Assembly (NCBI GenBank): GCA_964017065.1
Contig: OZ024784.1
Span: 10,025,152-10,089,151, forward strand
Length of the DNA: 64,000 nucleotides
Direction of reading: 5' to 3'
Source of the DNA: Haliclona indistincta
Lineage: Eukaryota > Porifera > Demospongiae > Haplosclerida > Chalinidae
Numbering within the stretch: position 1 is the first letter of the stretch; every line of letters starts with the position of its first letter. The notes beneath the pieces were generated by a model. The model made no database searches, was not told the DNA's origin, and was given only the letters and a program-made list of their open reading frames with translations. Below, piece by piece: positions 50,436-60,600 of this stretch. Both the position numbers and the translations under genes were made by a program.

Positions 50436-53400
50436 TTAATATTCGTCTTGTTCTTCGTCATCATAATCATAACCAAGCTCTGGTGGAGGAGGAATATCAT
50501 CAACTATGTCATCTTCAGGTGGTTCAAATCCATCCTAAAAAGAGATTACATAGCACACAAAATTACTAATTTCAGTCTAACCTGTGTTTCATACATCACA
50601 TCCAGTATTTTCTGTGATGACACAACTGTAACATCTTCATCATCATCCTGACACAGCATTTCAATAGAACGCAGTTTGCTAAAATAGAAGTCTCTTTCTG
50701 ACTCTAAACCTCTAATGGTTTCTTCCATCTCTCCGACCTGTTAGAAAAAATGCTTTCTTGACAAATACCATCACTGAAAACCACATACTAGTAAGGTTAA
50801 TCTTTCAGTTTCAGCTTGTGCCTCTTTCAGCTGTGCTGCTGCAGCACTAGAGGATGCTCCTCCTCCTCTTGAACCAGGAACAGCCGAAGCTGGGGCAGGA
50901 GCTGGTTTTTGTCGCTGTGTTGCTGGTAGACGAGAACTAGCAGAAGCAGGTTTAGCTCTGGCCACCTTGCTTACTTTAGGAGAAGAGGCTGAACAAGAGA
51001 GAAAGGATATCAAAGACTACACGATATGACCAAACAACTCACATGCTCCATATGCTGATGGTACTAATGGTTTTTTGGGTCCAGCTGGCTTCCCAGCCTT
51101 GGCTCCAGTAGCTACGTACTGGCCTTCTCTAGCTGCTACAGCATCATATTCTGTACCATCGTAGTTAGCATCAAAAAATTTTTTGAACCACTGAAGAAAT
51201 TCAAAGTTGTCCTGGAACTTTCCCTTCACTAGCTTCTCAGTAGGTATTACCTGAAAAAAATGAAGCATCAAAGGTGCAAATTCTTTGGTGGAATTGCATG
51301 CATACTACACACAGCAAGTACAGCATGCATTCCATCAGCAGATGATGATTGTAACATACAGTGGAACCTCTATAAGCGACCACCTCCCAATAGTGGCCAC
51401 CTCGCTCAAGCGGCCACTGAAGTGCAGTCAAAAAATGTTTTCAAGTCCATTGACGCAATAAAATAAAGCATTCCGAATAGCGGCCACCTCGTTATTCCGT
51501 ATTGCAGCCACGTTGTTCGTGTCCGACAAGACCAACGTAATACATTAACACACTAGATAGTGAGGACAGCGCGCCACGTGTGTGACACCTTGCTCCTGCA
51601 GATCTTCCAAGAATCGAGCAAGGCCTGAAAGATACCTCGTGGTGATGCCTAGATTGTCGTGAAGTATGACAGACTTGAGTTTCAGTCGGTTTTGAGTCCT
51701 TTGACACTCCCACATTTGGCCACGCCTGCTAAATATTAACCTCTTGACGGGCCACCTCTTTACTGGGGACATTATTATTGGGTCCCAATTGTGCCGCTTT
51801 AGATAGGTTCCACTTTATTTATAAAGTACAATGCAAGCTATTGATAGCTGGCAAAAATGAAGCACCAAAGGTGCAGATGCCTCGGTGGAATGCAACCATT
51901 CACAATAAACTGCAACTATTATACATTTCTGTACAGCAATCACAATGCAGTATAATAGTTATGCAATCAAAAGCCAATCAGTGCTGACCACTAATTCAAC
52001 TGGGCGTGTCTATAATGTTCAGTTCGAGTGCAGGGCACAGCACACGAGGGAGATAGCGTCCATATAGCTTGCTTACACAATTGCTGTAGTCAAAATCTAA
52101 CCTATCAGCTTCTTGGCAGTCAACTGTGGATAGCTTTGCCTTTGAAGAACTCCACAGCCATGATAAATCGCGAGTGAGCAAATTGCGCCATAACTTACGA
52201 ACTAAGCTTCGTATAAAGTTTTCCAATGTTCTAAAGCGAGATAATACCGTGTTCTACTTGCATTACTAGTTTCAGAGCTTAACTTTTAGCGTGCACTACA
52301 AAACTGAACCAGCCGTGAGCAATTCACGCGGTAACTTACGCACTAAGCTTTAAAATCAAAGTTCTTGAAATTCAAATCTGAGCAAGTATCGATTTCTACC
52401 CGTGTTGCTTGTTTCAGCGATTAGTTTTCAGCGAGCTACGAGAAATCGTTGCGACAGACAGACAGAATGAATGACTGACTGACAACACGACTACTGTATG
52501 CCCCGTGGCTCCGCCCACTGAGGCATAATAACAGAAGCCGCTATCACATTGTAGACGCAGAAATTTTCGAGGGTGAAATATTTCGAGTTAAATTTTCAAG
52601 GAATCTAATTTTCGAGGGTGGTTACCTCCCTCGAAAATTTGAACGCAGCGAAAATTTTTGTTAGCGAAAATTTTCACGTGCGAAAATGGCGAGAACAGTT
52701 TCGCGGTACCAGAAAGATCTCTGTATCCGCGGATATCGAAGATATCTGGGAAGCTGCAGTTGGGGAAACACTTGTGTGTGCGTTGGAGCCTAACAAGTCA
52801 AGAGACAGAAACGCTGCGGCAATAGTTGCAGCTGGAATTCGTGCATGCTGACATCAGCCCGTCAGCAGTTTGATCCACTGGCTTGAAGTAGCGCCTGAGA
52901 GTCATGCTGGTAGCTGTGTCAACACGTGGGAATGTACCATAGTTGCACAAATAATTCGACGATTTAATTTTTGTCGAACTAATAATTCGATGATTTAAAT
53001 TTCGAGGTTAATCCCAGCCTCGAAAATAAAATCCCCTTGAAAATTTCTGCGTCTACGGTAATTAGCTGGGCAAGCACACAGCCATGCTTGTAGCAGCTTT
53101 TGTTTTTTTGCTAAATTTTATCCAGACCCGCCACGCTATCTATCCTGTAGTCCAGATCAAACCTACAATCTGCTAGCCAGTTAACCATGACACGTTCAAC
53201 TTCGGAGAAGTCCAGATCACCAGCAACGGTAAACAAAGTAAGCAAAGCAACACAGACAGACAGACAAAGCTTTAGTTCAAAAATCTAAGATCATCAAGTT
53301 CGAGCTATTAACGTGTTATGTTTGCACTTACCACCAGCTGATTCTTTGCCGTCTTTCAGAACTAGAGCGGACAGACACGTGTATGCCTCGTGGCTCCACC

Positions 53401-56025
53401 CACTGAGGCATAATGAAAATGGTTCCCAGTATATACAGCTGCTATTGAAATACCACAAACCTTGTCTACTCCAACTTTCTTGAATGTGTTTTGAAGATGT
53501 TTGTAGTTTTGGAGATACTCGTGTTCAAGTTTGGTGCTAAATTTGATCTTCTTTAATGCAATAGCTCCTGCGCAACAAACAACAAATTCAACTCATTTTC
53601 ATCACCTTCAACGTACCAGGAAAGAGCAGGTCCATAAACTGACAATAAACTGCACCTAAGGTGTGAAAAATTAACAACTCTACTCACTAATTACTTTCTG
53701 ATTAGCAAAGGGTATTGGGTAAAGATGCTACAGGTTGAATCTGCCAGTGTTGTACAAACACAGTGCTTTACTGCTTTCTGTGACAGAATATGGCGTCTTT
53801 AGCGGTTAGCAACTCTACGATCATTTTAAAATTGTTGTAAAACACAATTCAATAATGTGTTCCAGAACAAATGTGTCCATACAATGCTGGTTCATTTGTA
53901 GGCGTGAGACAAATAGGCGTGTTTACAGTACAGATTAGCCACAATTCATGAGACTTTAACTAAAATAATGAGGTTAGTCAGTGGTTCTAATGCTCCTTGC
54001 ACTAGTCCTTTTAAAATAACTGTCTACATACCGCACAAAATTTATGAAGAAAAATGCAAAATTTTCAGTCCCTCTGCCAATTTTTGCAGATGGGCTGGAG
54101 TATCCAATGGAATGAAAGTTTCTTCTTGCCCGAGATCTGTGTTAAGGCTCAAACTATATCCCATTCACACTAAACACGCTAGCCTCGTTGTATATAAGTA
54201 AGAATGTATGCTACAGAACTACTCCACTGCAGTGCAGCATAGTAGACAGTTCAGTAGAGACTGGTCACACAAATAGGTTTTAGTAGAGGATTCACAAAAT
54301 CATTACTTGCCAGGTCACTTGCCAGATGCATGTGACCGCAAAATCATTGCGGTCACATGCATCTGGCAAGGCAGGAGACCTATAGAGGTTGTGCGTGTGA
54401 CGTCACGAATCGAACGCACGTGATGCACGCGACCATTTTGAGTGTCAACTGCAAGAAACAACGTGCTCTGCTCTCGTTTGTAAGCAGCACCGCTCAGTAA
54501 AAGGTGGATAGCAGTCTTGCTTAGTACCAGGGCTACAAAGAAGACGAAGCAAAGAAGTGCGGCAGAGCAAGAATAGCGACTTTCTTTAAACAGACCTTTC
54601 AGTGGCCAGGCTTCGCTCGTACAGTACGTACGAGTCCTTGTAGTCTATACCACGTAAAAGCAGTGTTATTAGAACGGCTTCAACCATCTGGATACCGTAC
54701 CTCGAGCGGAGGCAAGTGCTGCCGTTCCACGAGAGAGCCCTTGCTTGGTGCATACAGCTTGTAGTATTCTTGTATTCCACCTAGCAGTGCTTGTTTGCAC
54801 CATAGCGTGACTGTACAGCTTTATCTAGCTATCAAAAATGCTAAGGTACTTCTTGTCTGACACTCAAAATGGCGTCGTAGCAACGGTTACTAACACGAAA
54901 AATGTGCATCAAAGTTGTATGTGCACAACCTCTATACACTAGGCAGGTACTTAGAGGCACCATGGCAGAAATTCTCTTGGAGCCGGGCTGATGAACTCAC
55001 AAGAACACTAGCTGATCAGTGGTGTGAGCAATGTGAACAATGAAGGGACACATGAATTTCTGTTCCCAGTGACCACACAGCCAATGTACTTTGCTTCCCC
55101 AGTACTAGCCTTGCTTCCAGGCCACTCCCCTGCTGGAGAGATGGCCTGGTCCAGACTGTCTGCGCATGCTCCAATATTACCAGAAAAAACTGGTAATCAG
55201 TAAAACATCGCGTACGATCGGTACATTTTAACACACACTATCAAAATATGTCCGTTTCATCTTCCTACTGAAACAGCAACCAATAGCAATGAATGGCTAG
55301 TTTAAGCTACTCAAGAAGGCTTCTGGTGCACTCTCTCCTACTCCGCGAAAGCTACAAACAATGCTCAAGCACAATAAACTAAGGCTGTGTAGGCTGCTGC
55401 CTGGTAGAACTGTTTTAACGAGAATTGGTGGTAGTAAATACTTGTGAGTGAAGCGGTAGGCTCATAAGATAGCCTGAAGAGCTGACAATCAAGTTTTAGG
55501 CGGAGAAAACGCGAATTTTAGTTTCTGTACGTATACCACTCCGTTTGCTAACTTCATTAATAATGGCCTAATTTAACGGAAAATCTTCGCACATGCACAT
55601 GCAGTCAGGTGAGGCTACCCCAGTACAAGAACAGGTGGGCTGGAGATACTTTGATGCCCTTTTCTCTCCTGCCCTGATGGGATTCGAATCAGTGTCACTT
55701 GGGTTGGAAGCCCAAGACTCTACCGGGGAGAACCCACCCACCCACCCACCCACACACACACACACACACGCGTGTAAGAGCTATGAATAAGCTTATTATT
55801 TTGTTAGTTACAAAGATATAACACATGCTAAAAAATTATACAGATACAAAGGCATAGTTGAGTCAGAAAAACTGTATACATGGGTTAGGTTGGGTACTAA
55901 CCAGAACAAAGCTCTTCAACCTTGTTGAGCTGTACAGAAAGAGATGTGTTGATCCATTGAATCAAGTCATGACGACTGAGATTCTCTGTCGTAGATGCTG
56001 TATTAAAAACGTTGACGGCCGACAT
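50436..56025 (-). CDS. MAPRE: End-binding protein EB1 (MAPRE family)
   Basis: Seven exons (55902-56025, 53617-53655, 53461-53567, 51043-51250, 50789-50988, 50582-50737, 50436-50534) sum to 933 nt, or 310 residues. The CH domain covers about 13-130: [68 protein letters not shown] and [10 protein letters not shown] Ser/Ala/Pro-rich basic linker follows, then the EBH coiled coil ([20 protein letters not shown]). The last residues EEQDEY give the C-terminal acidic tail with final tyrosine that binds CAP-Gly proteins. EB1 tracks growing microtubule plus ends and recruits partners. Introns 1 (2.2 kb) and 3 (2.2 kb) are stuffed with small repeats. Vertebrate MAPRE1-3 subtype cannot be assigned. Confidence 0.96.
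51253..51330. repeat. 5' fragment of the GAAGCACCAAAGGTGCA element family
   Basis: ATGAAGCATCAAAGGTGCAA at 51260 and TTGGTGGAATTGCATGC resemble the start of the copy at 51853 and stop short. It lies right beside the TA-flanked element, which may have inserted into it. Confidence 0.5.
51359..51815. mobile_element. Non-autonomous TA-flanked DNA element, copy B
   Basis: It starts CAGTGGAACCTCTATAAGCG after TA and ends GCCGCTTTAGATAGGTTCCACT. About 457 bp long, it lies in EB1 intron 3 and matches the copy at 10861-11314 in reverse orientation over its whole length, with scattered differences. It has no transposase frame. Confidence 0.87.
51853..52530. mobile_element. ATGCCTCGGTGG-type inverted-repeat element, third copy
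   Basis: It starts AATGAAGCACCAAAGGTGCA then GATGCCTCGGTGGAATGC and ends CCGTGGCTCCGCCCACTGAG then GCATAATA. The interior follows the copy at 11735 closely (CAATCACAATGCAGTATA, AGCCAATCAGTGCTGACCAC) and includes several diverged internal repeats of the type TAACTTACG(A/C)ACTAAGCTT. It lies directly next to two other elements in EB1 intron 3. Confidence 0.82.
52551..53057. mobile_element. Inverted-repeat element with GTAGACGCAGAAATTTTC ends
   Basis: The left end GTAGACGCAGAAATTTTCGA and right end GAAAATTTCTGCGTCTAC are inverted copies, and subterminal parts (ATTTTCGAGG, CCTCGAAAAT) repeat inside. A 77-codon frame at 52618-52851 carries a piece of a HIRAN-like domain. No transposase is recognised. 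Related sequence scraps occur near 11565-11733 and 39130-39195. Confidence 0.75.
52618..52851 (+). pseudogene. HIRAN-like domain fragment inside an inverted-repeat element
   Basis: A 77-codon open frame ends in [19 protein letters not shown] followed by [18 protein letters not shown]. It fits the pattern W-x3-GE-x-L-x-C-x2-EP-x-N-x2-D-x2-A seen in HIRAN and HIRAN-like domains, but stops before the usual GH(L/V)P end of the fold. The first third of the frame is just the terminal repeat read through. HIRAN domains bind DNA 3' ends in HLTF and Rad5. This copy is too short to be a full domain, so it is more likely a captured or decayed piece. Confidence 0.45.
53085..53412. mobile_element. 3' part of an ATGCCTCGGTGG-type element
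   Basis: It ends TATGCCTCGTGGCTCCACCC then ACTGAGGCATAATG, and carries AACCTACAATCTGCTAG and GACAGACAGACAAAGC as in the longer copies. The 5' part is missing. It is the last member of the repeat stack in EB1 intron 3. Confidence 0.65.
54318..54370. repeat. Perfect 24-bp hairpin with a 5-nt loop
   Basis: CTTGCCAGATGCATGTGACC then GCAA, the loop AATCA, and TTGCGGTCACATGCATCTGG then CAAG pair without mismatch. A partial direct copy of the arm start (CTTGCCAGGTCA) sits just upstream at 54306. It could be a tiny foldback element or an RNA hairpin. It lies in EB1 intron 1. Confidence 0.93.
55671..55736 (-). repeat. tRNA-like relic (possible SINE head)
   Basis: Read on the minus strand, GGTAGAGTC (D-arm end), TTGGG-CTTCCAA-CCCAA (a complete anticodon arm with loop reading UCC, glycine) and GATTCGAATCCC (B box) follow in tRNA order. 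The acceptor stem and 5' D arm are missing and the T stem does not pair, so it is not a working tRNA gene. A tRNA-derived SINE or a tRNA pseudogene are the readings. Confidence 0.55.
55733..55770. repeat. CCCA / CA microsatellite
   Basis: CCCA repeated about five times, followed by about nine CA units, directly beside the tRNA-like relic. A simple repeat at the tail of a SINE-like unit is common. Confidence 0.9.
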
Positions 56026-56245
56026 GCTATCAAGACAAGAATCAGTAGCGGAGACGAGAAGAGAGAAAGAAAAGTCAGAACGAGAAGCCGGAGACGGAAT
56101 ATTGCCGCGAAACCTTGCCCATGGGACGTGGTTTCAAATGCGGTTAATAATACACATGACGTAAATTATTTTTACGAGTGTGCATGCATGCTTGCAACGA
56201 ATCTACAAAAGCGCACGCATTCTCTAAAATAATATTAATCTGCAG
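56026..56245. promoter_or_regulatory. Divergent promoter region EB1 / WH1-CRIB gene
   Basis: 220 bp separate the two starts. TTAATCTGCAG lies immediately upstream of the plus-strand ATG at 56246 and has acceptor form, so that gene may have an unseen non-coding first exon. The CpG-bearing part (GCCGGAGACGGAATATTGCCGCG) near 56090 is the likely core. Confidence 0.45.
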
Positions 56246-57430
56246 ATGGCGACACCACAACCAAAACGTCAGCAGCAGGATCATCCTGTGGTGGATCAAC
56301 AACTGAAGCTGGCTAGCTTGATGCAGAGTGGCGGACTGATCGTAATCGGAGAAACGGTCATAACACTTCACGAAGAAGAACCCGATAACCATTCATGGGT
56401 GACTATCGGGTACGGGATCCCTTGTCTAGCTGCCAGTGAGGAACAACTGGTTGTCAGTGTTACTGGAATTGACAACGGAGAGACGCTGTACGAGTTTCGC
56501 CTCTCTTCGCGAGAATTCTACAAAGAAATAGACCACCACTTTCACGTACTAACTGCAACAATGAATGACAGCGATGAGTACAAGACCTACGGAATGACTT
56601 TTGCCCACGAAAAGGTCGCAGAGCGTTTTTTTGCAGCCGTCAAGCAGCTTGCTCCTAATGAGGTGAACTATAGTCGACCACGCCGATACAGTCGTGATGG
56701 ACAACAGCTGGTCTCTATCGAGGCGACTGATCTTCCTTCTTTGCATAGTGACAGCGGTCGGTACCAGGCGTTCAGTGTGGAAGAAGCGGGAGCATTGACC
56801 GCTAGCGGGAGATTCAAGAACGAAACGGAAGAAGAGAGTGCAGCAATGGACGACGACCAAGCAGTTCAACTGCAACAGGAGAAAGTGGGTGGGGCTGAGA
56901 TAACAGAGGGTTTAGAAGAGGTAGATCAACCAAACATGGAGAAGCAGATGGATACATCACGAGATCGCGTTGACATATCTCATCCAACTGGTTGTAAGCA
57001 CATTGCTCATGTAGGATCAGACACACCTGTACACACATTGGTACGTGTTATCAAGAATGGAGAAGACCCTAACAGCATACCTAAATGTGATGATAGAACT
57101 GAACATTCTCCATCACCACTACCACCACCACCAATGACTGATGTTCAAAATCTACTACAGAAAATGACATGCTCCTTGAATTTGAACAAAAAAGATTGCT
57201 CTAAAGAAGATACTAAGCAAACAGGCTATGATTCACAGACAGCTGAAGAGGATCCAGAAGAAAATTTTCACAAAGTAATAGGCAAATTGATTCACAAGAA
57301 GCTCCATGATGAAGCAATCTATACCAAGCTTGTGAGCTTCACCGCTTCAGGTCGTGAGGAAAAATGTGAAAAACCAACTACTAGAGCAGCATCAGTGATA
57401 ATTCATGACCACGGGATTGTGTGCCTTTGA
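56246..57430 (+). CDS. WH1(EVH1)-like and CRIB domain protein
   Basis: One open frame of 394 codons with an ATG right after an acceptor-like CTGCAG. Residues about 20-137 look like a WH1/EVH1 domain (YEFRLSSREFYKEIDHHFHV, then YGMTFAHEKVAERFFAAVKQ), as in WASP-type proteins. A clear CRIB motif starts at residue 244: ISHPTGCKHIAHVGSD, the pattern that binds GTP-loaded Cdc42 or Rac. A short SPLPPPPM proline run follows near residue 290. There is no WH2, connector or acidic C-terminal (VCA) region, so it should not activate Arp2/3 by itself. The WH1 call is weaker than the CRIB call. It could be a WASP-like adaptor, a truncated relative, or another CRIB effector. Confidence 0.72.
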   Translation: MATPQPKRQQQDHPVVDQQLKLASLMQSGGLIVIGETVITLHEEEPDNHSWVTIGYGIPCLAASEEQLVVSVTGIDNGETLYEFRLSSREFYKEIDHHFHVLTATMNDSDEYKTYGMTFAHEKVAERFFAAVKQLAPNEVNYSRPRRYSRDGQQLVSIEATDLPSLHSDSGRYQAFSVEEAGALTASGRFKNETEEESAAMDDDQAVQLQQEKVGGAEITEGLEEVDQPNMEKQMDTSRDRVDISHPTGCKHIAHVGSDTPVHTLVRVIKNGEDPNSIPKCDDRTEHSPSPLPPPPMTDVQNLLQKMTCSLNLNKKDCSKEDTKQTGYDSQTAEEDPEENFHKVIGKLIHKKLHDEAIYTKLVSFTASGREEKCEKPTTRAASVIIHDHGIVCL

Positions 57431-57622
57431 GTATAGCTATTAACTCAACTTAATAATCATCACCTTGTACTATATAATGCTGAGTTGTTCTTACACTAAA
57501 GATATCTGTGTGCTAGCATAGCATATGCTATTATCTACAGATAACAAGACGACAACAACTGCCAATAATGGAAGTGTTGTAATAGTCAGATGGTCATCAC
57601 CATTAATAGTATAGTTGTAGTA

Positions 57623-60600
57623 CTAGGTAACTAATGCAGTGTTGTCACACAGACTTGTTATGATAATTTGCTCCCCTTCCATTTTCCATCTTTGATTATT
57701 GTCCCTGTGTAATGGTATGGCAATGGTAATTTAGTTGATAATGTTAACATGACATCACCTGCAGCTAACAAGGAGTGGAACAGTGTTTGGCAGTAGATCA
57801 GCCAGTACAGAGTAACATGGAATACATATGAACTCCACAAACTCTTTCTGTGCTTGCGCATACAGTAAACCAGTAAAATTAAAAACTATACATGTACTAC
57901 CTGTAGCAAAGGTATGCTTGAGTAGTTCTCACGATTCATCACTGGTAATGGACTATTACCAAGATTCTTTTCTTCATCACCCTGAAGAAACAAAGTACAA
58001 TGCATTTAAAATAGCTAATAGAAGCATGCTGGTTAGCTTAACTATCTACTATTGGCAAGCTAGAATCACAATTATTTGCTATTCCTCTCAAACCAGTATG
58101 TTCAAAAACAGTGTTACATTTGCTGGTTAGATTGCACTTTTTGTCAAAGCATTTTGTGTACATAACACAATGTTTATGTGATAAGTAGCTGTACCTGTTG
58201 ATAGAATTCTTGAAGCAAATGCCGTACACAGTTCTTGTGAACATCCCAAGGCTTAGTAGTCGAGGACACATCACATGCAGTCATCATTATGCTTAGAGCA
58301 TAGGCTCTGAGAACAACAAAGTGCAGCACAAAATAATACATTGAGCAGTGTAGTTAAATTTTTAAATAGGAGGACAGATTACATTTTACTGTGTGCATAT
58401 TATGGGAGCACAGGGTAAGCTGTTGGTTGCAAGATTGATGTGCATGTGTGAGTGTGTGTATGTGTCATAGACCTTGACAGAATACTGTTTGAATATGGCT
58501 GCTTATACCATCTTACCACTTAAAAACCGCTACAAATAGCTATTGCTCAGAATAGAGTCTTCTGTCATGCATATTGTACAGCAACAAGCATCATTTTACA
58601 GCAGCTAGAGTGACACTGCAAGATGTGTTGTATTACGGGAATCAAACACAGGGCACAGCAAACATAAAACAACTGGAAACTCCAACATGCATGGTCAATT
58701 TCAAGTCGTAGAGCTATACATGTGCATACTCAACTGGCAGAGCAACTCAGTGGACTCATGTCATGCTGTTTAGTTTAAGCCAGACTAAATTAACACACAC
58801 TTGTGTTCAGTGTTGTTCCAGTCAAAGGTTCCACTTGCTATCAGTGATTGCACCACCTTCATGTTGCCACTGAACAATGATAGATCTGTTGCTAGTATTG
58901 CACTGCGTATCAATTTCATCACCTGTAATAATGTTGACAATAAGCTGTGCACTAGTACTGGTTCCTTGCCTACTCAATCATTAATTTTACTAACAATGAT
59001 ACAGTGGAATCTGCTAACCTGAACTTCTAAATTGCATACATGTACATTGGCATGCATTAAATGTATAGCGGATGCTTCACGAAAGTACGACTGCACAGAA
59101 TACATCTACGTGTATATTTTGCCCCTGAAACACATAAACCTTATTGGCATATGCATGCTGTTGGCATTGACAAATTTACAAAATTCAATACCGACATACA
59201 GCCACTTGACATGATGAAAACCCACACGAAAATACCTGTTTGTGCAAGCCCACACGAAAATACTTGTTCATCTTAATACTTACATGATTGACTTTATAGT
59301 CATGTACACAATAGAAATAGCATCTTGACGTGTTCACACTGCTCTTACTTGTTTGTAAGTCAGAGGATCAAGGTTGCAGAATATGTCAAGCTGCTTTATG
59401 CCCAGAAGAAGCTCAGTTTGTCTAAAGTGATGCTGCTCTAATACAGAGGTTGAGTACAGCATAGCCAGTGGGTGGTTGGTGGCAGTGTAGAAATGATTGC
59501 TATAGCCTCTGTGATCCATATCATGACAAAGACAAGCTGTGAATAGTGCAACTTTCTGTATAAACATACAAATACATGTAAGATGAGAGCTTGCACTTTA
59601 GAAGTCGATATATCGATGCACTGCTATGCAAAAAAATTCTAGTATAGTAGTAATGCATTGCAGCAGCACAAGTCATAAAACTAGCCATTATACCTCAAGA
59701 TCAGAGAAATGACCAGCAGATGACTGCAGTATAGCAAACATTGTTTGGGCTACACAAAAACCATGGCCCCAGTTGTGATAAGCCACTGGACGATAGTTCT
59801 TGGATACTGTCATGATGAAATGAAGAACCATATCATGAGAGAATAAATGAGTGAGTGATCCAGCTAGAGACATGAACATATCAGCTGATGCTTTCACTGC
59901 ATGTAGAGTGGATAATTTGCTACTAATAAACAGCAAGCTACAGAAGAGATAAATAGTTAAATAGAGCATAAATATCAACCTACTCTGGAAACTGAGCAGC
60001 AATGTCTGGTGTGATAGCTGTTGTGGCTTCCAGGTTGTTGATGTCATTATCAGTACATTGTCGATGATATTCCAATACCTGATTGGTGACCTGTGAGTAA
60101 TCACATCCATTGTATGTACAATGGGCACAATTATTATACCTCTAGGTGTTTCTCTGCCAATCTACCATCATCAAGAGCCTACAATCATAATACAATGTCA
60201 TGCAAAGAAACGATAAACTGTATTTTACCTTGTGTGCTTTGTAAGCAAGAGTAGCATAGTGACAGAACTGTGTAAGAGAGCATTCATGATCAGCAGTGAA
60301 ATCCCCTCTGCTGGTCTCTCTAGTAACACTCATCACACCTATTGTGCTAAATGTATAAACCAGCAATCTTCTAAAATGAAGCATTACTGCCTGAACCATT
60401 ACCTTCCATTCACCATCAAAGGCATGCACAATAAAGCTGAACCACATTCTGGAATGCTGATGTCTACTCTCTGATTGAAGTGATTGTCATTCAGTGCATT
60501 ACTACAATTGATTAGCTTTTCATTCTGAAACACATATCCCGCTATGCCTTTAGACACTGGAAATCTGATTGGTTAATGGAAAAAGTTAATTAACGAATAC

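Larger units (their letters stand above)
53656..55901. other. EB1 intron 1: hairpin and tRNA-like relic, no gene seen
   Basis: Apart from the 54318-54370 hairpin and the 55671-55736 tRNA-like piece, I recognise no coding or RNA gene. The short plus-strand open frame at 53968-54201 lacks family resemblance. The CpG-containing part around 54390-54560 may be an internal promoter-like patch. Confidence 0.5.

Noticed and set aside
55671..55736. Functional tRNA-Gly(UCC) gene
   Set aside because: The acceptor stem and half of the D arm are missing and the T stem does not pair.
56549..56875. 108-codon minus-strand frame
   Set aside because: Antisense shadow of the WH1-CRIB coding frame.
23103..57430. 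A functional cluster of cytoskeleton genes
   Set aside because: FERM, CYRI, EB1, WH1-CRIB and the AAA gene are mixed with MYC, CLYBL and others, and animal gene neighbours seldom share function; only the MYC-CYRI link has outside support.
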